Made by a program: the position numbers and the translations under genes. A stretch of DNA of 64,000 bases from Corella eumyota (Eukaryota; Chordata; Ascidiacea; Phlebobranchia; Corellidae), in NCBI GenBank assembly GCA_963082875.1, contig OY720101.1, positions 13,167,671 to 13,231,670 of the forward strand. Reading direction: 5' to 3'. The notes beneath the pieces are model-generated. The model had not been told where the DNA came from, searched no databases, and was given only the letters and a program-made list of their open reading frames with translations. Positions 24,875-37,400 of this stretch are shown piece by piece (the first letter of the stretch is position 1; each line of letters opens with the position of its first letter).

Positions 24875-26032
24875 ATGGTTTTGGAAAGTACAGTGGTATG
24901 CATTGACAACAGTGAATATATGCGCAACGGAGACTATCTTCCTACTCGTATCCAAGCTCAACAAGATGCTGTCAACATGGTCTGCCGAGCAAAACTTCGT
25001 TCTAACCCTGAAAATACCGTCGCTCTTTTAAGCATGTCCGATATGCAAGTTCATGTTACCTTGACGACTGATTCGGGAAAATTGCTGTCAAAATTGAATC
25101 TTATTCAACCTAATGGTGAATTAAAATTGTTGAACGCAATTCGTGTCGGACATCTTGCTTTAAAACATCGCCAGAGTAAAAACCATCGCACCAGATTGAT
25201 AGTTTTTGTCGGAAGCCCTGTTTTGGATGACGAAAAAGAAATGCAAAAAGTTGCCAAGAAACTGAAAAAAGAGAAGGTTTCGGTTGATATTGTGAGCTTT
25301 GGAGAACAAGCGTTAAACAACGATAAGTTAACCAACTTTGTAAACACTTTAAACGGTAAAGATGGTTCTGGATCGCACGTGGTTACAATACCACCAGGTT
25401 CCATGCTTTCTGGTGCAATATCGAGCTCTCCAATTATGGTGGAAGAGGGTTCGACAGCTTCAGCACAAGGAGGTGCTGATTTTGATCTTGGATTTGATCC
25501 CAACTCTGATCCAGAGCTTGCTCTTGCTTTAAGAGTTTCTTTGGAGGAGCAACGTCATCGTCAGGAAGAAGAGATGAGGCGTAAGAATGCAGCACAGGAG
25601 ACACAATCTGCTCCCGCAACTGCGGGAGGAAACAAAGTCTCGGAGGATGATATGTTGCAAGCCGCTCTTGCTATGTCGATGGATCATGAGATGATGGAGC
25701 CTCCGGCAACAGCTCCTCCAGCAACAACCGGAGCAGATATGGATATCGCAGCAATGACAGAGGAAGAACAGATTGCATATGCGATGCAGATGTCAATGCA
25801 AACAACTCCCAGTGAAAGCATCCCTCAAACTCCAATGGAGTCAGAAGCAGGAAAGATGGAAGAAGATGAATATGAAAGTGATGAAGATGTGATAACCGAT
25901 CCTGAATTCCTCCAGAGCGTCCTTGAGAGTCTCCCAGGAGTTGATCCAGAAAGTGAAGCTGTAAGGCAAGCTGTGAGTGAACTTACAAAGCGTCCAACTC
26001 CGAAGAAAGATGAGGACAAATCGAAAAAATAA
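24875..26032 (+). CDS. PSMD4: 26S proteasome ubiquitin receptor PSMD4/Rpn10 (intronless)
   Basis: Subunit of the 19S regulatory particle that captures polyubiquitinated proteins. One exon of 385 codons (human about 377). The VWA domain fills residues 1 to about 190: it opens MVLESTVVCIDNSEYMRNGD and includes NPENTVALLSM, NAIRVGHLALKHR and LIVFVGSP. Three ubiquitin-interacting motifs follow: DPELALALRVSLEEQ (about 211-226), MLQAALAMSM (about 258-272) and EEQIAYAMQMSM (about 296-310). The C-terminus is acidic then Lys-rich. No intron and no premature stop; the frame is clean, so this looks like the working gene rather than a dead retrocopy. An acceptor-like ATTAACAG lies about 35 bases before the ATG, which would suit trans-splicing of a leader. 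Confidence 0.97.
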   Translation: MVLESTVVCIDNSEYMRNGDYLPTRIQAQQDAVNMVCRAKLRSNPENTVALLSMSDMQVHVTLTTDSGKLLSKLNLIQPNGELKLLNAIRVGHLALKHRQSKNHRTRLIVFVGSPVLDDEKEMQKVAKKLKKEKVSVDIVSFGEQALNNDKLTNFVNTLNGKDGSGSHVVTIPPGSMLSGAISSSPIMVEEGSTASAQGGADFDLGFDPNSDPELALALRVSLEEQRHRQEEEMRRKNAAQETQSAPATAGGNKVSEDDMLQAALAMSMDHEMMEPPATAPPATTGADMDIAAMTEEEQIAYAMQMSMQTTPSESIPQTPMESEAGKMEEDEYESDEDVITDPEFLQSVLESLPGVDPESEAVRQAVSELTKRPTPKKDEDKSKK

Positions 26033-26401
26033 ACTTTTTTATTTATAGGAAAATTCAAAACATTTCGTTCATTCTTTCAGTGTAAAAATATTTTGTATGT
26101 TTAAATTTGATATTGGGGACTTTAGGAAAAAATTTATGATATTATTGTTAAGTTATAGCTGCTATGTATGGCTTGGTATTTAAGTTTTTGTGGTAAATTT
26201 TATGTTAAATGCTAAAAAACTTTGAAAAAGTTCATTTTTAAAGGGAAAATGTATTTAAATGTAATTTATTATTTAAATATTTTGATATGTTAGGCACCAT
26301 TTCAATTAAATTCTTTTATGTTTACTTGAATTTAGATCCTTGGAATATATAGAAAAGAAGTAATTTAAAAATATTTACAAAGTTGATAAATTGAAATAAA
26401 A
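26033..26401. other. Short intergenic spacer PSMD4 to CWC22
   Basis: A 369-bp AT-rich spacer between two same-strand genes. It probably holds the PSMD4 3' UTR and the CWC22 promoter or leader. No repeat seen. Confidence 0.45.
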
Positions 26402-29400
26402 ATGGGAAGAAGTAGGAGCAATGGAAGTAAGTCCTCCTCCAGTAATGATGACTCCAGTGGTGACTCATCTCCCGAAAGAAAGGAAGAGGGGTCGTCAGCT
26501 CGAAAGAGCAGTGAGAATCAGTCCCCGAAAAGATCTCCAAAGAGATCAAAAGAAGAAGATCATTCTCCAAAAAGAAGAGAAAAATCAAGATCTCCAAAAC
26601 GGGATAAAAGAGATGATAAATCTCCTCCTAGAAGAAGACGCAGATCTAGATCCCTAGAGAGACGTCGGGAGGATGACCGACCTCCTGTACGAAGAAGATC
26701 AAGATCTCCATGTAGAAGAGACAATCGCTCTCCGCAAAGAAGAAGATCAAGATCACCACGTCGAGATGCGAGATCATCTCCATCTAGAAGACGATCTCCA
26801 CGACGAGAACGAAGGAATGATTCTTTCAGGAGAGGAAGAGAAGACTCTCCTAGAAGGAGAAAAGAGTCTCCTTCTAGAAAAGAGAAGTCTCCTCCCAAAA
26901 AAGAAGAGGAACCTCCAGCAAAGAAGAAGAAGCCAGATGAGCTAAATACAAGGACTGGAGGAGCTTATATTCATCCTGCAAAGTTAAGGATGATGCAGGA
27001 AGCAATAACCGACAAAAACAGGTAACTACAAAAAATTCATTATTTATTTTTTGAATTTAATTATAAATTTAAATTTTTTTCAGTGAGCAATATCAACGTT
27101 TAAGTTGGGAGGCTTTAAAGAAAAGTATAAACGGTTTGATCAACAAAGTTAACGTCGCAAATATTAAGGAAATTTCGAGGGAAATATTTCAAGAAAATAT
27201 TGTAAGAGGAAGGTATGTAAATAATAAGTTTTTTAAATTTTAAAAATTGACAAAGTAGGTCATAAAGTCGACCTTTTAAAAAAATAATTAATCGCTTGTA
27301 AATTACAGGGGTATTATGGCGCAGTCGATTATCTTAGCTCAGAATGCTTCGCCGACTTTTACTCGAGTTTACGCGGCCCTTACATCTATAATCAACTGTC
27401 GATTTCCACAAAATGGAGAACTAATATTAAGAAGGATTGTAACTCAATTTAGAAGATCCTACAGAAGAAATATCAAAGTAACTATAAAGTAGATTAATAC
27501 CCAGCAGTGTGGTGTAGTGGTCAGAACACTTGGCTTCTTTACATGAGGTCTTGGGTTTGATCCCCACTGCTCTCATGCTGTAGCACCCTTAAGTAAGGCA
27601 CTATAAACGGTATAAACTCCTGCTAAGCCAATTCTTAATCAGCAGCTTAATTAACGAACAATCATAATCTATAATATCCCAAACTGTCAAAGGCAATTCG
27701 AGACTGGGTTGGGGTAATGGATGTTACTTTATGTATAAATTTATATAAAAAACTTTTTAAGATGCTGATTAAGTAGTTTTTACTGGCCCTGTAACTAAAA
27801 GTGTTTTTATTTAGGATAAATGTTTGCATTCAGTTCAGTTTATCGCCCATCTTATAAACTGTCAAGTTGCCCACGAGATTCTTGGACTCCAAATATTAAC
27901 TTTGTTACTCGAAACTCCAACTAATGACTCAGTTGAGGTAAGAAAAAGGTTTAAGTTCAACAAAATATTTTAGTTTAAAAATTTTATTTTTTTTATTTTC
28001 ATTCTGAATTTTTTTTAATTTTAATTTTTGAAAAATGACACCTTTTTTAAAAAAATTTTTTTTTTCTAGGTTGCTGTTGGGTTTTTGAAAGAAGTTGGAA
28101 TGAAACTGGGTGAGGTTTCACCCAGGGGTTTGGGTGCAGTGTTCGAGAGATTGAGAGCTATTCTACATGAACAAGAATTAGACAAGAGAGTGCAATACAT
28201 GATAGAGGTTAGTTTGGACTTTTTGGGGTCGTTGTCAAAGGGGTCAAATGTAACTTTTTACTGTGAAGTCTTGGGAAGGGGGTATTTGTCTTATGGGGGT
28301 ATTTTTTTATAAGAGCCATTGTGCTAGGGGGCTTATTTTTCCTTGGGGGGATATTTGTGCTACTTGTCCTGGGGCTATGTTTTTTTTAAAGGGGGTCATA
28401 TACTAACTTTAAACTTCCACTTACTTTTTATGTGAAGTAGAGTAAAAAGGTGTCGCCCTGTACCCAACAACATACTCTAATTTACCCCTCTTTTTTACCC
28501 CTAATTTTAGGTGATGTTTGCCATCCGTAAAGACGGTTTTAAAGAGCATCCCTCTGTTATAAGCGAGTTAGATCTGGTGAGTGAAAGTGAGCAGTTCACT
28601 CACATGCTGACATTGGATGACGATAATTTGAAAGCACTAGAGACTGGAATGAACGTTTTTAAAGTAGATCCAGAATTTGAAAAAAGCGAGGAGAATTATA
28701 AACAGATTAAGAAAGGTAAAAAACTAAATTTTTGACATTTTTTTTAATTTATTTGTTTATTTTTCGTTTTTAAATTTAGAAATTTTTTTTTTTTATTTTT
28801 GATTTTTTTATTTCTCCTTATCTTTAGACATCTTGGATGAGAGCAGTGATGATGATGAAAGTGGAAGCGGGAGCTCTTCCTCAGAGTCCTCAGAGGACGA
28901 AGAAGAAGGTAAGAAAAAAATTTGAAAAAATTTTTAAAAAAATAATTGGAAAAAAATTGAAATTTTTTTAAAAACATAAAAAGGTAAAAAATTAATATAA
29001 TTTTTAAATAATTTATAATAACAAAAAACTGCAATATTTGATATTAACTATTTTTAGGTGAAACACCTGCTACTATGGAAATTACTGACAAAACTGAAAC
29101 CAACTTAGTTGCATTAAGAAGAACAATCTACCTTGCAATCCAATCTAGTTTATCATTTGAGGAATGTGCTCACAAAATATTGAAGATGGAGTTTGCTGAG
29201 CAGGATTATGTAAGTTTCAGTTAGAAATTGGTAATATTGGCACTTTGCATCACCACTTAGGGCTCATGGTTTGATCCTCAGTGCTTTCATGCTGTAGCAC
29301 CCTTAGGTAAAGCGTTATAAATGCTATAATCTTATTATAAGCCAATAAAAACAATCTGCAACATATTAATTTGCAATTTTAGTCCATAATATTTTAAACT

Positions 29401-31940
29401 GCTGAAATCAACTTGAGACTGGGTCAACAAATGTTACTCTATGTTCAGACCCTGAGCCCTTTGGATATTTTTTCGTAAATACATAAATAGGTCTTACTTT
29501 CAAATGGCTATGACGTAATATTTATCATATAATAAATATTAAAATGTTTAATTTTCTTTATTTTAGTCGGAGATATGCTCCATGATTATAGATTGTTGTT
29601 CACAACAGAGAACTTATGAGAAGTTTTTTGGTCTTCTTGGCGGGGTAAGTTAGAAAAACAAAAAGTGATTTTTTTGAGTATCAAAAAAAATTAAATGTTT
29701 GTTTAAAATTTTTTAGAGATTTTGTTTATTGCGCAAAGAATTTATGGAACATTTTGAGCGTTTGTTCGCTGAGCAATACGACTCCATTCATCGGTTGGAG
29801 ACAAATAAGTTAAGAAATGTGTCAAAGGTAAGATTAAAATTTAGATTAAAATATTTAAAACAAAAAAAAATATAAATTTTTTCCAATTTTTTTTAGTTTT
29901 TTGCCCACCTCCTGCACTCTGACGCCCTCCCATGGAGTGTCCTCTCCAACATTCACCTTTCGATGGAGAGCACCACTTCTTCCTCTCGTATCTTCATCAA
30001 GATTCTCTTCCAGGAAATAACAGAGTATATGGGGATCACAAAACTTAACGAGCGTCTTAAAGATCCGTAAGCAAAAAAATAAAAAAAATTTCCTAAAAAT
30101 TTAAATTTAAATTTTACTCACTTTTTGTTTTATTCTAGAACACTAGCCCCCTTTTTTGAGGGGTTGTTTCCAAGGGATGACCCACAAAACACAAGATTTG
30201 CGATTAATTTTTTTACTTCTATTGGATTGGGCGGCGTCACGTAAGTAAAAAAAAATAAAAAATAAAATTTATTTTTTAAAATATTTAAAAAAAAAATATT
30301 TTTTTAGGGATGAACTCCGTGATCATCTTCAGACTTCCTCACGTCTTCTTAAGCAGAAACTCCAGGAGGAACAACTTGCTGCTCTTGCTGATGCTTCCTC
30401 ATCAGAGGATTCTTCAGATAATGAAGCATCTTCTTCGTCAAGTGGTAAGACATTTTCAAAAATAAAAAAACAATTTCTAAAAATTAAAAAAAAAATTTTT
30501 AAACTTGAATTTATTATACTAATAGAAGAGGAAATAAAAAAGAGCAAAAAAAGAAAAAAGAAGTCCTCGAAAAAACACAAAAAAGAGAAAAGCAAAAAGA
30601 AGAGAAAGCACAAAAAGAAAAAGGCATCAACATCTGAATCCGAATCTGAAGAGGTAGAAGAGAAAAAATCAAAGAAAAGAAAAAAGGAAATTATGAACAT
30701 GAGTTCTGATGATGAAAAAGAAAATGTTCATGAGCGTGATGCTAGAAATCGTGATGAACGTGATATATATCACGATAAACAAAACTTTGATTATGGCAGA
30801 GATATTAAGTCACGAAATCATGAAAATCGTGATAGACAAGTTGATTCACGACATCGTGATAATCATGATAAGAATGACAATTCACGAAACTATGATAATC
30901 GTGATCATGTGTCACGTGATAGAAGAGATAGATCACGTGATAGAACTGATAAATCACATGATGTTGGTGATCGTGATAGAAAATATGACTCACGTAATCG
31001 TGATAACGAAAGAAGTCATATTATTAAGCGTGAACAGCAAGATTATGATTCTAAGCGTGATGATCATGAAATCAAGTCAAAAAGAGATTCATATCGTGAT
31101 AACCGTGATACAAGACACAATGATCGTAAATCACGACATGAAAAAAGAGATTCATCACCAATTGTGAAACGTGAATTCAATCGTGAAGATCATAACAATT
31201 ATAGAAACAAAAATTATGAAAATCATGATGATTTAAGTCCAAAAAATCGTGATAAATCACATCGTGAAAACCGTGATCACAGGGAAAGGTCGCGCCATGA
31301 TAATAACAAAAGTCGCCAAGAAAAACAGAGTCATGATGTGAAAGATGAGAAATCACGACGCAGCAAAAACATCATTATTCGTCATGACTCATCATCATCA
31401 TCCTCATCTGATGAGTCAAGTCCTGAAAAAAAGATTGTTCGTGAAAGAAGAGAACGAGAAAAAAAGAGAGACTCTTCTTCACCCGAAAAAAAAGAGATAA
31501 ACAGAAAAAGGCAAGTTAAAGATTCATCACCTGAAAAAAGAGAAAAAAACAGAAAAGAAAAAGTGAGACCACCGTCATCATCTCCTGAAAAAAGAGAAAG
31601 GCCTAAAAAAAGGCAAGTGAAAGACCCTACACCTGAAAAAAGAGAGAAAAACAAAAAAAGGCAACCAAGTTCAAGTTCCGAGAGCAGCAGCAGCGGTGAA
31701 AACGAAAAATCCCAACCACCAAAGTTAGGGGTACGGAAAGTTGAAGTTATAAGTATTGCCTCGAAGCTGAAAAGACCTCGGAGCAGCGTGTCGTCTGATA
31801 GCTCATCGGACAGCAGTAACAACAGCGATTCAAGCAGCAGTAGTGACGAAAAGAACACAAGGAATGGTCGAGAAAAGGGCTCAACTCGTAACCACGGCGA
31901 CAGGCATTCTCCGAGAAGAGCTGTAAGAAGCGTTCGTTGA
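26402..31940 (+). CDS. CWC22: Pre-mRNA splicing factor CWC22 homologue
   Basis: Spliceosomal protein that brings eIF4A3 to the spliceosome for exon junction complex loading. Fourteen exons: 26402-27021, 27084-27212, 27309-27477, 27815-27937, 28070-28207, 28511-28715, 28828-28908, 29058-29209, 29567-29644, 29717-29827, 29897-30066, 30139-30240, 30308-30444 and 30526-31940; 1209 aa (human about 908). Residues 1-180 are RS-rich. The MIF4G domain runs from about 190 to 400 ([50 protein letters not shown]). An acidic Ser linker follows, then the MA3 domain from about 495 ([39 protein letters not shown]). [12 protein letters not shown]-type sequence ([12 protein letters not shown]) is intact. The last exon encodes a long RD/RS-rich tail, which makes the protein longer than usual. 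A SINE sits in intron 3 and a decayed one in intron 8. Confidence 0.96.
27501..27750 (+). mobile_element. SINE copy in CWC22 intron 3
   Basis: Has GTGTAGTGGTCAGAAC, GGGTTTGATCCCCACTG, CACTATAAACGG and CGAGACTGGGTTGGGG. The 3' end is cut after the GTTACTTTATG word. It has the same orientation as the gene. Confidence 0.75.
29235..29465 (+). mobile_element. Decayed SINE copy in CWC22 intron 8
   Basis: GGTTTGATCCTCAGTGC and TTGAGACTGGGTCAACAAATG identify the family. The A-box end and the middle are badly diverged, so this is an old copy. Confidence 0.6.
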
Positions 31941-33299
31941 AAAAATGAAATTTTGGAATTTTAGTCAAAATTTTTGCCCAAAAATTTAACTACAAAGTTT
32001 TTGAGTACGATTACAATGCTAAAACAAGTGTTTTAACATGTTTTGGTAGTTTGTATTTAAAAAAATTGTGGTTTTTGAAATTGTCGTGTTTTAAAAATAT
32101 TACAACAGATTTTTTCTATCATGACAGTTTCTAATTTATATTTAAATGAATCAGTTACAATTTTTTCGACCAAAAATAATTAAAAGGTTTCATTAAAAGT
32201 TAGATTTATGTAATTGCTAACATATCTAGTAATAAAAGCTGCCATTTTTGATATTTTTTTTAAATAAAACAATAATAAATTTTCTGAAATTGTACTTTTT
32301 TACTGTCATAAAAAATACCTGTAATTGTGAAAATTTGTGCTTGTAATCTTTAACTGCTAGCTTACAAATAACAAATAAATTTAATCCAATGCATAGCAAT
32401 ATGTGTGTTTAATATATCACCAAGAAAACGACTATTATTAAGTCACTTTACAAACTAATATAGTCAGCTTAGGCTAACCCATTCTCTGTATTGTTTGTCC
32501 GTAAGATGATGCACGAGAGCTGTTACTACTTTTTATCTTGTGGGTATAATATATATATATTGCCAGTTAACCCATTTTTTTCTAGTTCCTAAATCTTTTT
32601 CCATAACTTAACAGTAAATTAATGTTAGTCAGATAATAAAAATATTCTCTACATTTACATAAGCTGCTTTTAACGAAACAGGTTTAGGGAAATCACCTAC
32701 AATGCGCACTATGTGCACGTGGCTTGCAAGTATCTACAAGGCCAACTATGGGTTTTCAAGGGAATCGTACGTTATTTAACCACGTGCAATTTTAGTTTAG
32801 TTTTTAACTAGCTGCTTTACTTTGAGCAACACTTTTGCTCGCTTATCTTGAATTAATAAGTAAACAAGTGTTCAAATATTTACTTAACAAACAACGGTTA
32901 TGAAAAGAAAAAAAATATTAATAAAACTTCAACCTCAACGTTAAACGTTGCAGAAGGGACAACAATTTTTTTGGTGTTTAATTTGGTATTACCACAAAGC
33001 AATAGCAATAATTAATTAATTAAAGAAGAAAATCATAATTTGTCAAATTTCAAGTTTCAAGAAATAAGCAAGTTTGTCCTACAGAATAAAATGGCGAGCA
33101 ATGTTAAATATATATATATTGATTTTTTGCATTGTTAAAAGGCCGCCTCACTATTTAAGTTATTCTCTATTGTTTTTAAAAATTATCTGGTTTTGCTGGG
33201 AATCAAACCAAGTACCTCATATAGTGATGTATAAACTACTCTAACTATTGCTTTGTTTTTAGATTTTTGTTATAATTTAGAGCTATACTTAACATAAAA
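31941..33299. other. Intergenic, CWC22 to PUDP
   Basis: About 1.36 kb with no exon recognised. It holds the CWC22 3' UTR, a run of TA repeats near 32551-32562 and a reverse SINE head relic at 33180-33245. Confidence 0.4.
33180..33245 (-). mobile_element. SINE head relic
   Basis: The reverse-strand B-box word (GGGAATCAAACCAAGTACCTC on the plus strand, read through 33199-33219) and a following TTAGAGTAG-like A-box region (minus strand) resemble the head of the SINE family. No body remains. Confidence 0.35.
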
Positions 33300-33980
33300 A
33301 TGTTTAAACCAGTAACGCATGTGATTTTTGACATGGACGGTTTATTGTTAAACACAGAAGATTTATACTCAATTGCTTATCAGAATATCTGTGACCCTTT
33401 TGGAAAAACCTACGATTGGTCAATTAAAATTCCAATAATGGGAAAAAAACCGGACGTTGCTTCAAAATATGTGATTGAAAAATTAAATTTGCCGTTGACG
33501 CCTGAAGAATGGAAATCACAGTTGGCTGTACAACTCAGTGCTGTATTTGCACAATCAAAATTAATGCCTGGAGCCAAACGCTTAGTTGAACACCTAAAAA
33601 AACATAAAATACCATTTGGGATATCTTCAGGGTCGTCTCGGGAAGCGTACGAAGCAAAAACCAATCACCATCGGGAATTTTTCATGAACTTTGACCCTAT
33701 AGTGCTCTGTGGCAGTGACCCAGAGGTCAAGAATGGAAAACCACATTCTGACGCTTATGATATCCCAAGAAATCGATTTTCACCAGTTCCAGACGATGAG
33801 AAATGTCTGGTGTTTGAAGATGCACCAAATGGTGTTTTATCTGGTCTCTCTGCTGGTATGCAGGTGGTGATGGTACCAGATGACCATATACCAAGAGAAA
33901 TGACAACCAACGCAACACTTGTTTTAAAAAGTTTAACGGAGTTTAAACCAGAGTTGTTTGGCTTACCAGCTTATGATTAA
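33300..33980 (+). CDS. PUDP: PUDP-like HAD phosphatase (intronless)
   Basis: Pseudouridine-5'-monophosphatase-type haloacid dehalogenase hydrolase, cytosolic, 226 aa (human PUDP about 228). HAD motif I is FDMDGLLLNTE, with nucleophile D11 and acid D13. Motif II is GISSGSS. A conserved Lys lies in KNGKPHSDAYD. Motif IV is VFEDAPNGVLSGLSAGM, with the Mg2+-binding ED pair. The cap helices lie between motif I and II. It is a single exon on the same strand as its neighbours. A polypyrimidine stretch ending TTTGTTTTTAG lies about 40 bases before the ATG and could be a trans-splice site. Substrate is inferred from family resemblance; related sugar-phosphate phosphatases share all of these motifs. 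Confidence 0.92.
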   Translation: MFKPVTHVIFDMDGLLLNTEDLYSIAYQNICDPFGKTYDWSIKIPIMGKKPDVASKYVIEKLNLPLTPEEWKSQLAVQLSAVFAQSKLMPGAKRLVEHLKKHKIPFGISSGSSREAYEAKTNHHREFFMNFDPIVLCGSDPEVKNGKPHSDAYDIPRNRFSPVPDDEKCLVFEDAPNGVLSGLSAGMQVVMVPDDHIPREMTTNATLVLKSLTEFKPELFGLPAYD

Positions 33981-34454
33981 TTTAATTTTGAAATTTTATT
34001 TAGTAGGATATTTATAACTAAAATTAGTTTTCTATTTATTAATTAGAGAAAAATTATTTAAAACTATTGCTCTTTAATTTACAATTAGTGTGTATATATA
34101 TATATAATTTTTGCAAAAACTAATTTTTTAGGTGAATTAATTTTGTTTTTTCGTACTAATATTAGTAGGACAAGCTCAACTCAGAAAAAATTTGTAAAAA
34201 ACATTTGGTTAAAATTGGTTTAATGTATTTTGTTAGAAAAACATTTATTAGTGACTTCTTTTAGTCCAATTGTGTTATTTTTTTTGTATTAGTTAAATTG
34301 TGCCATTGTAATTATAATTTGTGCTTTTCTACTGTATTAAAACACTCTGTATTTTAATTATAGATTACTTAAATACTTTTTTTACTATTCTAGAAAATTG
34401 TGGGTTCTTGTTTTGTTTTGCTAACCTATTCTTATTAATTTTTAGTAGAGAAAA
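33981..34454. other. Short intergenic spacer PUDP to SARDH
   Basis: About 470 bp, AT-rich, with a TATATATATATATA run near 34093-34106. It ends in a polypyrimidine tract and TTTTTAG at 34445, nine bases before the SARDH ATG. Confidence 0.45.
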
Positions 34455-34455
34455 A
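34445..34455 (+). promoter_or_regulatory. Candidate leader or spliced-leader acceptor before SARDH
   Basis: CTAACCTATTCTTATTAATT followed by TTTAG ends at 34445. It looks like branch site, pyrimidine tract and AG, and lies nine bases before the ATG. In ascidians such a site can accept the trans-spliced leader; an ordinary 5' non-coding exon is the alternative. Confidence 0.4.
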
Positions 34456-37400
34456 TGTTAGGTGCTAAAAAACTATTAGCGCACCGGAAAATTGGGGCTA
34501 GCATTCTCCGCTACTCTAGTATAAGAGCAACTGATAAAAATGTCCCCTACCAGAGCTCTATTCACAATAAAAATGAAGGAACATTGAAAGGGAAGATTCC
34601 AGATTTTGCTGATGTAGTTGTTATAGGTGGGGGGAGCGTGGGTTGTAGCACAGCTTATCATCTCGCAAAAGCAAATTTGGGAAAAGTTGTTTTACTGGAA
34701 AAAAGTAGGATCACTTCTGGCACAACTTGGCATACAGCAGGTAAATATTACATTTTTTTTATTCATTTGTGCTCGATTTAAAAAGGTCGACTTCACGACC
34801 TGAACATAGAGTAGCATCAGTTACTGAGAATTAGTCTTAAATTGCTTTGGCAATTTGTAATATTTCAGGATATAATTGCTCGATAATTAATCTGCTGATT
34901 AAGTGCTTGCTCAGCAGGAGTTCATACCGTTTATAGCACCTTACTTAAGGGCACTACTGCATCGGAACATTGGGAATCAAACCCAAGACCTCACTAAGTG
35001 AAACCAAGTGTTTTACCTATTACTACACACTGCCGGGCCTTATATTATTCAATAAATTGCATTGTCTGACTGTTTAATTGGGTTTTATAAAGAAAATAGA
35101 TAGGCCTATAAAACAAATTGTGCGAACTTTCAAAAACTGTTAAATTTTTTGTCAACTTTCATCACATTTTAATTTTTAGGAATTTTATGGAGTTATCGCA
35201 ATACCGAAGCCGAGTCTTTGATGCATCTCCAAACTCGAGATCTGATCTCTCGGATCCTTCCAGAGGAGACGGGAGAGGATGCGGGATGGATCCGCACGGG
35301 AACAATCAACACTTTTAAGAGCAGGGAGCAGATGAAAGATGGCACTCAATCAAGCACGGTATTTATTTTATTTTTAAGTTTATCCTCGATTTTAAATTTT
35401 TTTAATTATTTATTGTAACTTGTGTTTTTTTATTCTGTTTTGAATTTTTAATCTTTTTTGTTACTTATACTAAGTAAAAATATTTTTTGGGGTACAAGCA
35501 TGTTAACGGTATAACTACTGGCAGCATGGTGTAGCGGTAAAACACTTGGCTTTACTACATGAGATCATAGGTTCAATCCTCACTGCTCTCATGCTGGAGT
35601 GCCCTTGAGTAAGATGCCATAAAAGGTATAAGCTCCTGCTGAGCCAACAGCATAATTATGGGCAATTTTAACATATATTATCCAAAACTGTCAAAGAAAA
35701 CTTAAAGCTGGGTCAGGGTAACTGATGTTACTCTATGTTAAGGTCATGATAGTGATCTTCCCACATCGAGGATAAATAAATAATAAAAAATAAAATATTG
35801 TTAAAATAATTCTTGTTAGTAACTTTTATGTAGTTTGCCAAAGCATTTGGAGTTGAAATCCAAACCCTATCACCAAAAGAAATCAACGAGATCCATCCTT
35901 TACTCAACACCAGTGACGTTTACGGAGCAGTTTATTCACCAGGGGATGGCACTATAGATCCAGCGACTTATTGTATGTCTTACATTAAAGCTGCAACTAA
36001 ATATGGTGCGCAGGTTATTGAAGGTTGTGATGTCACTGATGTGGTTACCGCCGATGACTACCTGGGGCTAAAAAAGGTTGTCGCCGTGGAAACAGACATG
36101 GGTACAATCAAAACAAACAACGTGGTGAACTGCACCGGGGCTTGGGCCCCCTATATTGCCAAGGTAATTTCCCTAATGCAAAAAATAATTAATTTTAATA
36201 ATAGAATAAATAATGTAAAAAAAAAATGAATAAAAATAAAAAAACTAATTTCATGGTTGAAAGCATAACATAGATATTAGTTTTTTACACATGGTTTTAT
36301 GTTATATCTTAACAGGAACACACTAGGCCTATTCTTAATTTGTTTTTGTTATTATTTTAAATACAAATATAAGACTACGTTTTTAAATTTAAAACTTTTT
36401 GTATTTGAAACAGCCTATTGTAGTCAATAATATATTGTAACATATTGTTTTACAGTTCTTGTATTCTATTTTTATAGATCATACAATTATTGTTTTACCT
36501 TTTAAATTGTAATTTTTCATCTTTGTTGTTAGATGGTTGGTGTCAGATTACCACAACTCAACTACAAACATGCTTATGTTGTTACTAAAGGAATTAAAGG
36601 AATTTTAAATACACCAATGGTTAAAGACCATGGCACGGTTTATATTAAGCCACAAGGGGATGCTTTACAGTTTGGAGGGTATGAGATGAATCCTACTCCT
36701 ATACTAGATGTAAGTTTTAAATTAACACAACTAAGATTTAACCAGCAGCATGATGTAGTGGTTAAAACACTCGGTTTTACTACATGAGGCCCTGGGTTTA
36801 TTTCTCACTGCTCTCATGCTGTAGCGCCCTCGAATAAGGCGCTGTAAACGGTATGAACTCCTGCTGAGCCAGCACTTAATCATCAGTTTAATTATCAGGC
36901 AATTCTAATCTATAATATCCCAAACTGCCAAAGGAAACTCAAGACTAAATTGGAGTAACATATGTTACTTTATGTTTAGGTCATGTAATTGACCTTCGCA
37001 CATTAAGGATAAAAAAAATGAAAAGAAACCTGACCCAGTTTCGAATTAATTTGCCAGTTTTAAGATATTATTGATTATATTGCACAATCAAAACAAAGAA
37101 CTAGAAAAAATTAATTTTAAAATTTGTTTACTCAGCTCCCAAAAGATTTTTCATTTGGTTTGTATGACTTGGATTGGGATCAGTTTGATGGCCATATTGA
37201 AGCTGCTATCAACAGAATTCCTGCCATCAATGAAGTAGGAATAAGATCAACTGTCTGTGGACCAGGTAATTTTAGTAAAGTACTTTACAGATTAATTTTT
37301 AGCAATTATAATTAATAAAATTTACCGGCAGCGTGATGTAGTGGTAGGAACACTTGCTACACCACACATGAGGTTGTGGGTTCAATTCCTACTAATCTCA

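Noticed and set aside
24875-26032. PSMD4 as a dead processed pseudogene
   Set aside because: The frame is fully open with all domains and UIMs intact, no poly(A) scar was seen, and single-exon genes are frequent here.
28744-29034. 96-codon minus-strand frame over CWC22 introns 6 to 7
   Set aside because: Low-complexity antisense of an acidic exon and its T-rich introns.
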